Source: Thermococcus sp.
Lineage (GTDB): Archaea > Methanobacteriota_B > Thermococci > Thermococcales > Thermococcaceae
Length of the DNA stretch: 45,318 nt
Assembly (NCBI RefSeq): GCF_015523185.1
Contig: NZ_WAKV01000065.1
Coordinates: 1 to 45,318, forward strand
Direction: 5' to 3'
Part shown: piece after piece, positions 7,998 through 16,821 of the stretch
Layout: each line of letters opens with the position of its first letter
How positions within the stretch are numbered: the first letter of the stretch is position 1
Notes under the pieces: model-generated
Database searches by the model: none
Told to the model about the DNA's origin: nothing
Seen by the model: the letters and a program-made list of their open reading frames with translations, nothing else
Position numbers and translations under genes: made by a program

Positions 7998-8591
7998 ATG
8001 AAGATTGCGATACCGACCAACGGAGGAGGTAGAGAAGATACTGTCGCCCCTGTCTTTGCAAGGGCACCAGCCTTTTATATAGCAGATATTGACGAAAAAG
8101 GGAACATAGTTAGCGAGAAGGTCATTCAGAACCCTGCTTCAGCAGTGGGAGGGGGAGCAGGACCAATGGCCGTTCAGACCCTTATCAATGAGGGAGTTGA
8201 TGCCATAATCGCACCACAGGTTGGTCCTAACGCCCTTGGAGTTATACAGGCAGCGGGGATAAGGCTCTACCAGATTGCTCCAGGAACGCCTGTTGAGGAG
8301 GCTATAAAGGCCGCTGTTAGTGGAAGCGCTGGACAGTTCATCGCTCCAGCACAGGCACCCACTCCAGCCCCAGCGACGCCAACGCCAGCCTACGGTCCAT
8401 ATCCGGCTCCGGCCTATCCAGCGTATCCGGCCTACGGCTTCGGCCCCGGTTGGGGTAGAGGCTGGGGCCGCGGATGGGGACGCGGTAGAGGATGGGGCAG
8501 AGGAAGAGGCTGGGGAGCTAAGCTCGGTTACTGCCCATGGACAGGTAGACCGAGCAGAAGGGCCCTCCGCTGGTTCTACGGCTGGTGGTGA
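7998..8591 (+). CDS. NifX/NafY-family protein with Pro/Ala linker and Gly-Trp-Arg repeat tail
   Basis: A 197-residue protein in three parts. Residues 1-110 are a dinitrogenase iron-molybdenum cofactor (NifX/NifB C-terminal) domain: MKIAIPTNGG start, APVFARAPAFYIADID, and APQVGPNALGVIQAAGIRLY. Residues 115-147 are a Pro/Ala/Tyr-rich linker, and 150-173 are repeated GWGRG units, followed by a short basic, aromatic tail ending in FYGWW. Family members bind metal-sulfur clusters or are of unknown use in organisms that lack nitrogenase, as here. ATG 7998 follows GGAGGTGATG. It is followed by a small membrane protein and a second NifX-like gene, all with Gly/Arg-rich segments. Confidence 0.8.
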   Translation: MKIAIPTNGGGREDTVAPVFARAPAFYIADIDEKGNIVSEKVIQNPASAVGGGAGPMAVQTLINEGVDAIIAPQVGPNALGVIQAAGIRLYQIAPGTPVEEAIKAAVSGSAGQFIAPAQAPTPAPATPTPAYGPYPAPAYPAYPAYGFGPGWGRGWGRGWGRGRGWGRGRGWGAKLGYCPWTGRPSRRALRWFYGWW

Positions 8592-8623
8592 GGCCTTTCC
8601 CTTTAATTTCTGGAGGCCTTGAT

Positions 8624-8854
8624 ATGCCACGCGGAATGGGTAGAGGTTATGGGAGAGGGGGTTATTACGGCAGGAGAGCTTATCCCTTCGGGGGCTTTTA
8701 CGGAGTTCTTGACCTGTTAATCCTGCTCGGAATACTATACTTCCTGTTCAAGCTGTTCCTCGTTGCCCTGCCGTATGCCCTAGGTCTGGTGGTTCTCCTC
8801 CTCATCAGGTCACTCCTCAGGAACAGGATTTTCGGTTTTTGCGGGCCTTTTTGA
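8624..8854 (+). CDS. Small membrane protein with Gly/Arg/Tyr-rich N-terminus
   Basis: A 76-residue protein. The first 26 residues are Gly/Arg/Tyr rich (MPRGMGRGYGRGGYYGRRAY), followed by two hydrophobic spans (about 28-46 and 48-64) and an arginine-rich end with a CGPF terminus. ATG 8624 is preceded by TGGAGG at a normal distance; longer versions from 8585 would overlap the preceding gene's stop without a better ribosome site. It sits between two NifX-like genes and shares their low-complexity composition, so it may tether or partner them at the membrane. That role is inference. No family recognised. Confidence 0.65.
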   Translation: MPRGMGRGYGRGGYYGRRAYPFGGFYGVLDLLILLGILYFLFKLFLVALPYALGLVVLLLIRSLLRNRIFGFCGPF

Positions 8855-8910
8855 GCCTATGCAAAATTTTTTAAGTTCGGGTTATCTAATCCAGCCGGAG
8901 GTGGTGGAAA

Positions 8911-9357
8911 ATGAGGATTATCGTGTCCACAGTGAGCGGTGGCCTTGACGACCGCGTCAATCAGGCCTTTGGGAGAACCCCAACTTTCACAATAGTTGAC
9001 GTTGACGAAAACGGCAGGATAGTGAACGTTCAGGTTGTTCCAAACCCCGGCTACTCCCAGCCGAGAGGGGCGGGCGTTACCGCGGCTCAGTTCGTGATAG
9101 ACCAGGGAGCCGATGCCGTCATAGCGGGCCAGTTCGGGCCAAATTCATACGGAGTCCTCCAGACTGCGGGAATAAGGATGTTCTCGGCTCCGGCGACCAT
9201 GAGGGTTAGGGAGGCAGTAGAGGCCCTTCTGCGCGGGGAGCTACAGCCCGGAATTCAGGGAGGAGCAGGAATGGGCCCCGGTAGGGGCATGGGCGGAGGA
9301 ATTGGCAGAGGACGGGGCATGGGTCGCGGTATGGGGAGAGGACGCGGCGGCTGGTGA
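8911..9357 (+). CDS. NifX/NafY-family protein with Gly/Arg/Met-rich tail
   Basis: A 148-residue protein. Residues 1-112 form a dinitrogenase iron-molybdenum cofactor domain (MRIIVSTVSGGLDDRV, FGRTPTFTIVDVD, AGQFGPNSYGVLQTAGIRMF). Residues 116-148 are a repeated GRGMGRG-type tail. It is a paralogue of the protein at 7998, sharing the domain but with a shorter, Met-containing tail and no Pro/Ala linker. ATG 8911 follows GGAGGTGG, and a TATA-like TTTTTTAAG lies about 40 bases upstream, so it may have its own promoter. T-rich DNA follows the stop (9360-9400), consistent with archaeal termination. Metal-cluster binding is a family property, not shown here. Confidence 0.8.
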   Translation: MRIIVSTVSGGLDDRVNQAFGRTPTFTIVDVDENGRIVNVQVVPNPGYSQPRGAGVTAAQFVIDQGADAVIAGQFGPNSYGVLQTAGIRMFSAPATMRVREAVEALLRGELQPGIQGGAGMGPGRGMGGGIGRGRGMGRGMGRGRGGW

Positions 9358-9515
9358 GGGTTAATTTTCCCTTTCTGTTCTGTTTGTTCTTTTCACTTTG
9401 CTGGGTTACTTGGGTTCTGGTGTGCATCATGTAATTTTTAATGGATTTTACTCATTTCGAAAAGGTTAAATAACTATCCTGGCCAGAATATCCAGTTATA
9501 CACAAGAGGACGACT

Positions 9516-11124
<1,609 letters not shown>

Positions 11125-11154
11125 CCTTTATTGAGCTTAGGGAAGTGAAATCAA

Positions 11155-11184
11155 GTTGCAATAAGACTTCAGGAGAATTAAAAC
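11155..11184 (+). CRISPR. Single orphan CRISPR repeat (degenerate)
   Basis: Thirty bases starting GTTGCAATAAGACTTC and ending GGAGAATTAAAAC match the Thermococcales repeat family (Pyrococcus furiosus repeats begin GTTCCAATAAGACT and end GAATTGAAAG). The last bases differ from the usual GAAAG end, as in terminal repeats of arrays. No second copy or spacer is found in the window. It lies 31 bases from the cas2 remnant and 50 bases before the PTPS-type gene, marking where an array was lost. Confidence 0.75.
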
Positions 11185-11234
11185 GAAGGGACAACGTTTA
11201 TCAATTCCTCTCCGAGTTTTACTTCGGTGGTTGC

Positions 11235-11582
11235 ATGAAGGCCCGCGTCATCGAGCGCTTCAAGTTCGAGTCCGCCCACGCAGTTCTCATAGACGGCCAG
11301 ACAGAGGAAATTCACGGACACACCTTTAGACTCGAGGTGGCCGTCGAAGGAGAACTGAAAAAAGGTTATATCATGGACTTCCTGCAGTTGAGAGCTATCG
11401 TGGAAGATGTCATTAAAAAACTTGACCACAGGAACCTCAACACCCTCTTCGAGAACCCGACAACTGAGAATATAGCCTTATGGATTGCCAGTGAGATTAA
11501 GAAAAGGCTCCCTGATAGGGTCAGGCTTCGCCGTTTGACACTCTGGGAGGGTGAGGAAAACGGAGTTGAGTTAGAGTTCTAA
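11235..11582 (+). CDS. 6-pyruvoyl-tetrahydropterin synthase family protein, PTPS-III-like motif
   Basis: A 115-residue COG0720 protein. Zinc-ligand histidines are visible in FKFESAHA and in EEIHGHTF, and a third conserved histidine lies in LDHRNLN. The catalytic cysteine of ordinary PTPS/QueD (C-x3-HGH) is absent; instead a glutamate lies three residues before HGH (E-x2-HGH), the pattern described for PTPS-III enzymes of folate/pterin synthesis. A second paralogue at 39060 has the cysteine form, so the two should have different jobs. Start ATG 11235 is chosen because it gives normal family length; the open frame upstream includes the CRISPR repeat and is not coding. Confidence 0.8.
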   Translation: MKARVIERFKFESAHAVLIDGQTEEIHGHTFRLEVAVEGELKKGYIMDFLQLRAIVEDVIKKLDHRNLNTLFENPTTENIALWIASEIKKRLPDRVRLRRLTLWEGEENGVELEF

Positions 11583-11584
11583 GT

Positions 11585-12055
11585 TCAAACGTCCTCTGCG
11601 AGGGCTTCTGTGACGTTCTCCGCCATGACGATACTGTTTGTCTTCTCAAACGAGACTTTCCCCGAGATGGGAACACCCACGGGAATGCTCTTTTTCTTAT
11701 CTTCCGTTATCTCCCAGCTTATTAGGTCCCCCTCCTCAATCTGGAGGGCTTTTATCAATCCGGCTGGCCCTTCGATTATATACTTGGCAGGTTTTTTTGG
11801 TGAATAGACCTTCCACCTCTTTGCCCTTTTAAAATCAACGACCCTCTTCGTCGAATCCAACCAGATGACATCAATGTCACTCAGCATGAAAAACATGTGA
11901 ATCGAGGCGTTAAGCCTGCTTTCAACTGGCAGAACGAAAACGAGAGAATAGTTAACGTTGCTAACGAGCATTAATCCTCTAAACCGTCGGAGAAAGTTAT
12001 CAGCCAACTTAACCGCTCCATGCCAGACCCTGTTCTTTGTCTCGTTGATTATCAT
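11585..12055 (-). CDS. DUF192 family protein
   Basis: A 156-residue protein with the DUF192 pattern: an early RFRGLM segment, [22 protein letters not shown], and [25 protein letters not shown]. The family is a small beta-barrel of unknown function, often secreted in bacteria, but no signal peptide is seen here. Its stop lies two bases from that of the convergent PTPS-type gene. It is divergent from the prefoldin gene, sharing a short intergenic region with AACTTTTAAATAAC. Cytoplasmic role unknown. Confidence 0.8.
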   Translation of the reverse strand: MIINETKNRVWHGAVKLADNFLRRFRGLMLVSNVNYSLVFVLPVESRLNASIHMFFMLSDIDVIWLDSTKRVVDFKRAKRWKVYSPKKPAKYIIEGPAGLIKALQIEEGDLISWEITEDKKKSIPVGVPISGKVSFEKTNSIVMAENVTEALAEDV

Positions 12056-12154
12056 ACTTCCGGGTTGGAGGTTCAGATTAATAAGCCTGCCGGCGAAAAA
12101 CTTTTAAATAACAAAAGGTTACTAAAAAATGAGAACGGGAAGGAGGTGATGGGA

Positions 12155-12583
12155 ATGGCCGAGGAGAAGAAGGTCAAAACCCTTGAGCAGATTCAGGACG
12201 AGATTAGGAGCTACCTCGGTGAAATTGAGTACCTCAGGAGCCAAGTTGGTGCGATAGACGCAACAATCACCGACCTCAGAACCGTTGACGCAACCCTGGC
12301 CTACATAAAGGACAAGGGCAAAGGAAAGGCAATATACATTCCACTCGGTGGCGGAATCGCGATAAAGGGCAAGATTGAGGACCCCGAGGATGTTATAATG
12401 GACGTCGGAGCAGGAATTCTCGTGGGAGCGACAATTGACGAGGCCAGAGAGAACATCGAAAAGAGGATAAATGCCCTCATGAACCTCCGCCTAGCCCTGC
12501 TGAGGAAGATTGAGGAAGACACGAGAAAGGTCAACGAGCTCCTTAAAGAGCTCCAGGAGATGAACCCCGAGGAGAAGAAGTGA
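12155..12583 (+). CDS. pfdA: Prefoldin alpha subunit
   Basis: A 142-residue archaeal prefoldin alpha subunit, the hexameric chaperone that holds unfolded proteins for the thermosome. It shows the two terminal coiled-coil helices (from EQIQDEIRSYLGEIEYLRSQ and ENIEKRINALMNLRLALLRK) around a beta-hairpin centre (YIPLGGGIAIKGKI and VGAGILVGATIDEA). ATG 12155 is at the proper distance from AGGAGGTGAT; another ATG two codons upstream is possible. A TATA box (CTTTTAAATAAC) lies near 12100. It is followed 43 bases later by a prefoldin beta-like gene. Confidence 0.93.
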   Translation: MAEEKKVKTLEQIQDEIRSYLGEIEYLRSQVGAIDATITDLRTVDATLAYIKDKGKGKAIYIPLGGGIAIKGKIEDPEDVIMDVGAGILVGATIDEARENIEKRINALMNLRLALLRKIEEDTRKVNELLKELQEMNPEEKK

Positions 12584-12626
12584 TTCTTCCTCGGCCATTC
12601 CTTTTTAATTCCTTGGGGGTGGTTTT

Positions 12627-12917
12627 ATGGAGGCAGTGAAGGCCTACGAGCTCCAGCTCGAACTCAGGCAGATTAGGGAACTCAGAAATGCCATCGAGCT
12701 CAAGATGAAGGAGCTTGAGTACGCGGAAGGAATAATAACCGCTTCCAAGTCCGAGAGGAAACTTTACAGGGCGTTCTCAGACCTACTAGTTGAGATAACC
12801 AAGGACGAGGCTATCGAGCACATCGAAAGAATGCGCCTTGTCTACAAGAGGGAACTTGAAAAACTCAAGGAGAAAGAGAAGAAGATAATGGAGGAGCTTT
12901 CAAGGCTCACTTCTTGA
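12627..12917 (+). CDS. Prefoldin beta-like small coiled-coil protein
   Basis: A 96-residue, wholly helical protein. It has two coiled-coil segments (about 6-34 and 62-94) joined by a short section RAFSDLLVEITKDEAIEHIE that resembles the middle of prefoldin beta subunits (where LLVKTTKDEA is usual). ATG 12627 follows GGGGGTGG. Directly downstream of pfdA, it may be an alternative partner for that subunit; Thermococcales are known to carry more than one prefoldin subunit of each class. It is shorter than a standard beta subunit (about 117 residues). The call is by pattern, not by search. Confidence 0.6.
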   Translation: MEAVKAYELQLELRQIRELRNAIELKMKELEYAEGIITASKSERKLYRAFSDLLVEITKDEAIEHIERMRLVYKRELEKLKEKEKKIMEELSRLTS

Positions 12918-13458
12918 GGCCTTCAGCTATCTCAAACCCCTTCTTGAGTGCTCTAACGTTTATCTCTTCCGTCCCGTGGGGGACGGCGTCTCTCACTGCC
13001 TTTTCTATTGCTTCCCTGCTTACTATTCCGGTAACGCCCACCAGTATTCCGAGGGTTAAGATGTTCATGGTCAGGCTCAGTCCCGTTGTTTCCTCTGCTA
13101 TCTCCGTAAGGGGGAGCGCTATGACGTTGAGCTTCTTCTCGAACTCAAAGTCCCTATGCGGAACGAGGTCCTTCTCGACGATAATGGTTGCCCCTTCCTT
13201 GACAGTGTGAAGGTACTTGGTGTAGGCTTCCTGGGAGAAGAACACGGCGTAATCCGGGTGGAGTGTCTTCGGGTAGTCTATCGGTTCATCGCTTATGACA
13301 ACCTCCGCCCTGCTCGCTCCTCCCCTCGACTCTGGCCCGTAGCTCTGGGTCTGCACCGCGTAGAGGTTCTCGTAAACAGCTGCTGCCCTTCCAAGGATAA
13401 CGCTCGCCAGGATAACGCCCTGTCCGCCGAAACCGCTGAAGAGAACTTCCTTCCTCAT
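12907..13458 (-). CDS. 2-oxoacid:ferredoxin oxidoreductase, gamma subunit (second complex)
   Basis: A 183-residue gamma subunit with FSGFGGQGVILA, the SYGPESRGGASRAEVVIS segment and EIAEETTGLSLTMNILTLG, as in the porG/korC family. It forms the interface of the heterotetramer that oxidatively decarboxylates a 2-oxoacid with CoA, reducing ferredoxin. ATG 13458 sits four bases inside the end of the beta gene, with GGGGTGGGAG before it. It is the last of seven co-directional genes. Compared with the first gamma subunit (15445) it has a distinct N-terminal loop. The 2-oxoacid used is not identifiable by eye. Confidence 0.88.
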   Translation of the reverse strand: MRKEVLFSGFGGQGVILASVILGRAAAVYENLYAVQTQSYGPESRGGASRAEVVISDEPIDYPKTLHPDYAVFFSQEAYTKYLHTVKEGATIIVEKDLVPHRDFEFEKKLNVIALPLTEIAEETTGLSLTMNILTLGILVGVTGIVSREAIEKAVRDAVPHGTEEINVRALKKGFEIAEGLKK

Positions 13459-14303
13459 TGCTCCCACCCCATCATCCTCTTGGCGCGCTTTATGTACTCT
13501 CTATACTCCCTAACGAGGCCCGGCCTGTCCCTGTCAACGAACTCCCCAATGATAATCTTGCCCTCAAGCTCCTCCTCGCTCATCTTCTTCGCCTTGGCGA
13601 GGGGAACTGTTATCTTCTGGTACCAGCGGATTAGCTCCGGGGCGGTCTTCATCCTGTTCCTCCTTCCGAAGCTTATCGGACATGGCGAGAGAAACTCAAC
13701 TAGGGTAAAGCCCTCCTTGCTCAGGGCCTTCTTTATGCTGTTGATGCCTTGCAAGTAGTTGAAGACCGTCCATCTAGCGACGTAGTTTGCCCCAGCCGAG
13801 ACCGCCAGCTGGGCGATGTCGAAGGGGTTCTCGAACTGGCCGTAGGGAGCTGTGGTTCCCTTCAGGCCCTTGAGTGTAGTTGGAGCCACTTGGCCACCTG
13901 TCATTCCGTAGGTGAAGTTGTTGATGAGAATAACCGTAACATCGAGGTTCCTCCTTATGGCGTGGATTAGGTGGTTTCCTCCAATGGCAGCTGAGTCGCC
14001 GTCTCCCATGAAGGCGATTATCTTGAGGTCTGGATTGGTGAGTTTTATCCCGGTAGCGAAGGCCAAAGCTCTCCCATGAGTGGTATGTAGGCCGTCGAAG
14101 TTAACAAACCCCGGAACGCGGGATGAACAGCCTATTCCGCTTACCCAGACTATCTCATCCTGGTTGAGGCCGAGGTCGTCTATGGCCCTCAGTGTGAACT
14201 GGAGAACGCTCCCGATTCCACACCCAGGGCAGAATATCGTCGGAAGCATGTCCTTTCGGAGGTATTTGTCGCGAATCTCGTAAGCGGACTTCAAATACAT
14301 CAT
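13455..14303 (-). CDS. 2-oxoacid:ferredoxin oxidoreductase, beta subunit (second complex)
   Basis: A 282-residue thiamine-diphosphate-binding subunit. It contains the CPGCGIGSVL cysteine motif, the TPP motif GDGDSAAIGGNH...NNFTYGMTGGQ, and SPCPISFGRRN. It holds one [4Fe-4S] cluster and the cofactor that attacks the 2-oxoacid. It overlaps the alpha gene (ATGA-type overlap at 14300) and the gamma gene, so all three are coupled. It is a paralogue of the beta subunit at 15961, with similar length and motif order. Confidence 0.92.
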   Translation of the reverse strand: MMYLKSAYEIRDKYLRKDMLPTIFCPGCGIGSVLQFTLRAIDDLGLNQDEIVWVSGIGCSSRVPGFVNFDGLHTTHGRALAFATGIKLTNPDLKIIAFMGDGDSAAIGGNHLIHAIRRNLDVTVILINNFTYGMTGGQVAPTTLKGLKGTTAPYGQFENPFDIAQLAVSAGANYVARWTVFNYLQGINSIKKALSKEGFTLVEFLSPCPISFGRRNRMKTAPELIRWYQKITVPLAKAKKMSEEELEGKIIIGEFVDRDRPGLVREYREYIKRAKRMMGWEQ

Positions 14304-15448
14304 CCCACCACCTTCTCAACTATCTCTATTGGAGTGTGAACCTCACCGCCTATCTTGGCTATTAGCTCCACCTCGGCCTTTCCGTTGGCACCTTCCTTGA
14401 CGAGGTGGTAGAGCTGCCCCATGTTCATCTCGGGAACGTAGATTTTTCTCACCTGCTCGGCGAGCTCTTCAATCATCTCGAAGTCGAAGGGCCATATCGT
14501 GTTGAGCTTGAGCAAACCGGCTTTAACACCCCTCTCACGGAGAACCTTCACGGCTCTTATCGCGGAGCGGGAGACTATTCCAGTGCTTATTATTGCTATC
14601 TCGGCGTCCTCAAGCATGAACTTTTCATAGCTTATGATTTCGTCTTTGTGGTCTAGTATCTTCCTGAAAATCCTCCGTATGAGCATCTCATGAATTTCCG
14701 CGTCGACAGTCTTTGGCCTTCCGCGCTCGTCGTGCGTCAGACCGGTCACGTAGGTGCGGTAACCCTTACCGAATATCGGCATAGGTGGGACTCCATCTCC
14801 GTGAGGGTCACCGAAGGGGAGTTTAGCTTCCTCCTCGTTGGCAGGAAGCTTCCTGTTAACGATTTCAATCTCATCGGGGTTCGGAATGTAAACCCTCTCA
14901 CGCATGTGGGCTATCTCCGCGTCCGTGAGCAGGACAACGGGAGTTCTGTATTTTTCCGCGAGGTTGAAGGCCTTAATCGTAAGGTCGAATGCCTCCTGAA
15001 CCGTTGAGGGGCTCAAAACGATAAGCATGTGATCGCCGTGTGTTCCCCAGATTGACTGCATTATGTCTCCTTGGGCGGGTAGAGTTGGCTGGCCGGTTGA
15101 GGGCCCACCACGCTGGACGTCAACGACAACAATAGGCGTCTCCGTCATTACCGCATAACCAAGGTTCTCCTGCATCAGGCTGAAACCCGGACCAGAGGTT
15201 GCGGTCATAGCCTTCGCCCCAGCCCAAGAAGCACCGATTATCGCGGCTATGCTGCCTATCTCGTCCTCCATCTGTATGCTCACTCCATCAACGAGGGGCA
15301 TGTAGAGGGCCATTGCCTCGAATATCTCGCTGGCCGGCGTTATTGGATAGCCAGCGTAGAAGCGACAGCCGGCCAAGATTGCCGCCCTCGCTATTGCCTC
15401 ATCACCCTGTATGAAATCGGACTTCCCAACGGGAAACGGATATCTCAT
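14300..15448 (-). CDS. 2-oxoacid:ferredoxin oxidoreductase, alpha subunit (second complex)
   Basis: A 382-residue alpha subunit with GDEAIARAAILAGCRFYAGY, PITPASEIFE, TATSGPGFSLMQENLGYAVM and VDVQRGGPSTGQPT, the standard porA/korA landmarks (the pyrimidine domain and substrate pocket). It overlaps the gamma gene of the first complex by four bases and so lies downstream in one operon. A 75-bp stretch inside it (14777-14851) is identical at DNA level to the first alpha gene. In Pyrococcus furiosus the equivalent gene order joins 2-ketoglutarate oxidoreductase to a second oxidoreductase of unclear substrate; this looks the same. Confidence 0.92.
   Translation of the reverse strand: MRYPFPVGKSDFIQGDEAIARAAILAGCRFYAGYPITPASEIFEAMALYMPLVDGVSIQMEDEIGSIAAIIGASWAGAKAMTATSGPGFSLMQENLGYAVMTETPIVVVDVQRGGPSTGQPTLPAQGDIMQSIWGTHGDHMLIVLSPSTVQEAFDLTIKAFNLAEKYRTPVVLLTDAEIAHMRERVYIPNPDEIEIVNRKLPANEEEAKLPFGDPHGDGVPPMPIFGKGYRTYVTGLTHDERGRPKTVDAEIHEMLIRRIFRKILDHKDEIISYEKFMLEDAEIAIISTGIVSRSAIRAVKVLRERGVKAGLLKLNTIWPFDFEMIEELAEQVRKIYVPEMNMGQLYHLVKEGANGKAEVELIAKIGGEVHTPIEIVEKVVG
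14777..14851. repeat. 75-bp perfect match to 17294-17368 (alpha-gene gene-conversion tract)
   Basis: The bases from CGGCATAGGTGGG to GCAGGAAGCTT are identical in both alpha genes, while the DNA on each side diverges at once, including synonymous positions. It encodes the segment around FGDPHGDGVPP. Confidence 0.85.
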
Positions 15449-15957
15449 TTGGATCCCTCCTCAAATCCGGCCCTAAAAGCCTTGATATTTATATCCTCAG
15501 TCCCCTTTGGGACGCGCCTCTTAATAGCTTCCTCAACGCTCTCCTTCTTAACGACCCCAGTCTTGGCGACCAGATAACCCAAAGCCACCATGTTAACCGT
15601 TAGGGCAAGCCCCGTAGTTTCCTCGGCTATCCTCGTGAAGGGAGCACCTACGTAGTCCCTATCCGGCCTAACGAGGTCAGTCTCAATGATTAGGAGGCCG
15701 TCCTCCTTGAGTGAGTCCTTAACAGTGTCGTAGCCGAGCTGGTGGAGGGCAACGAGAACGTCGGCCTTCGTGACTATTACGTCGTAAATCGGCTCTTTGG
15801 AGATTATAACGTCCGCTATGGAGTGGCCGCCCCTACTCGCTGAACTGTAGTCTTGGGTCTGAAGAACGTTGAGGCCTTCAATCGCGGCAGCCTCACCGAG
15901 TATGACCCCGGCCAGGACAACGCCCTGACCGCCGATACCTGCGAACCTAATCTGCAT
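15445..15957 (-). CDS. korC: 2-oxoglutarate:ferredoxin oxidoreductase, gamma subunit
   Basis: A 170-residue gamma subunit with FAGIGGQGVVLAGVILGEAA, TQDYSSASRGGHSIADVIIS and EETTGLALTVNMVALG. It is the fourth gene of the first complex in transcription order (delta, alpha, beta, gamma). ATG 15957 follows the end of the beta gene by three bases. Assignment to 2-oxoglutarate rather than pyruvate follows the Pyrococcus furiosus gene order and is therefore moderately sure; the family assignment itself is firm. Confidence 0.87.
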   Translation of the reverse strand: MQIRFAGIGGQGVVLAGVILGEAAAIEGLNVLQTQDYSSASRGGHSIADVIISKEPIYDVIVTKADVLVALHQLGYDTVKDSLKEDGLLIIETDLVRPDRDYVGAPFTRIAEETTGLALTVNMVALGYLVAKTGVVKKESVEEAIKRRVPKGTEDINIKAFRAGFEEGSK

Positions 15958-15960
15958 ACC

Positions 15961-16821
15961 TCACACCTCCTTAAGCCCGAAGTGCTCCTGGACATCGTCG
16001 ATGAGCTTGTTGAGTTCTGTAACGAACTCGGGCCTCTGCCTGTCGACGAACTCGCCGATTACGAACTTGCCCTCAAGCTCCTCCTCGTTCATCTTTCTGG
16101 CCTTGCTTATCGGCACGCTGTTCTTCAGGAACCAGCGGAGCATTTCAGCGGGCTCTTTCATACTGTTCCTCCTTCCGAACTGCACCGGGCACTGGGAGAT
16201 GACCTCGACGAGGGAGAAGCCCTTAACGGTCAAAGCTTTCTTGATGCTCTCGATGAGCTGGTAGACATGAGCGGTGGTCCATCTCGCCACGTAGCTCGCT
16301 CCGGCAGCGGCAACGGTTTCGGAAATCTTCAATGGATGCTCTATGTTCCTGTAGGGGGTCGTGGTGGTTTTGGCGCCGAAGGGCGTTGTAGGGGCCACCT
16401 GACCGCCGGTCATTCCGTAGATGAAGTTGTTGACGAGTATGACCGTTATGTCTATGTTCCTCCTTGCCGCATGCAGGAGGTGGTTTCCTCCTATACTGGC
16501 CAAATCACCGTCTCCGCTTATGACGACGACCTTCTTGTCCGGAAGGCCGACCTTAACTCCGGTGGCAAAGGCTATCGCCCTGCCATGGGTTGTGTGTAGT
16601 GTGTCTGCCAAAAAGTAGGGTGAGGCTATCCACGCAGAGCAACCTATTCCGCTGACAACGACCAAGTTCTTAGGGTCGAGCTTGAGCTGGTCAACCGCGT
16701 TGGCAAAGGCGTTGAGAACCGTTCCACCCCCACACCCAGGGCAGAGGGCAGTTGGGAGGGCTTCTTTCCTAAGGTACTTGATGAGCGGATATTTTGAGTA
16801 GATTTCAGGCATGGGCAACAC
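15961..16821 (-). CDS. korB: 2-oxoglutarate:ferredoxin oxidoreductase, beta subunit
   Basis: A 286-residue TPP-binding subunit with the CPGCGGGTVLNAF motif, SGDGDLASIGGNHLLHAARRN with NNFIYGMTGGQ, and SQCPVQFGRRN. It carries thiamine diphosphate and an iron-sulfur cluster, generates succinyl-CoA from 2-oxoglutarate and passes electrons to ferredoxin. It overlaps the end of the alpha gene by 17 bases. Its paralogue at 13455 shares most motifs. Cys residues near the N-terminus and in VVSGIGCSAWI are conserved in the family. Confidence 0.9.
   Translation of the reverse strand: MLPMPEIYSKYPLIKYLRKEALPTALCPGCGGGTVLNAFANAVDQLKLDPKNLVVVSGIGCSAWIASPYFLADTLHTTHGRAIAFATGVKVGLPDKKVVVISGDGDLASIGGNHLLHAARRNIDITVILVNNFIYGMTGGQVAPTTPFGAKTTTTPYRNIEHPLKISETVAAAGASYVARWTTAHVYQLIESIKKALTVKGFSLVEVISQCPVQFGRRNSMKEPAEMLRWFLKNSVPISKARKMNEEELEGKFVIGEFVDRQRPEFVTELNKLIDDVQEHFGLKEV

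Noticed and set aside
8320-8622. Open frames on both strands over the repeat-rich NifX-like gene
   Set aside because: They arise from its G+C-rich low-complexity codons, have no ribosome site and no family pattern.
13156-13758. Long plus-strand open frames opposite the oxidoreductase genes
   Set aside because: Shadows of well-conserved minus-strand genes; no ribosome site or family pattern.
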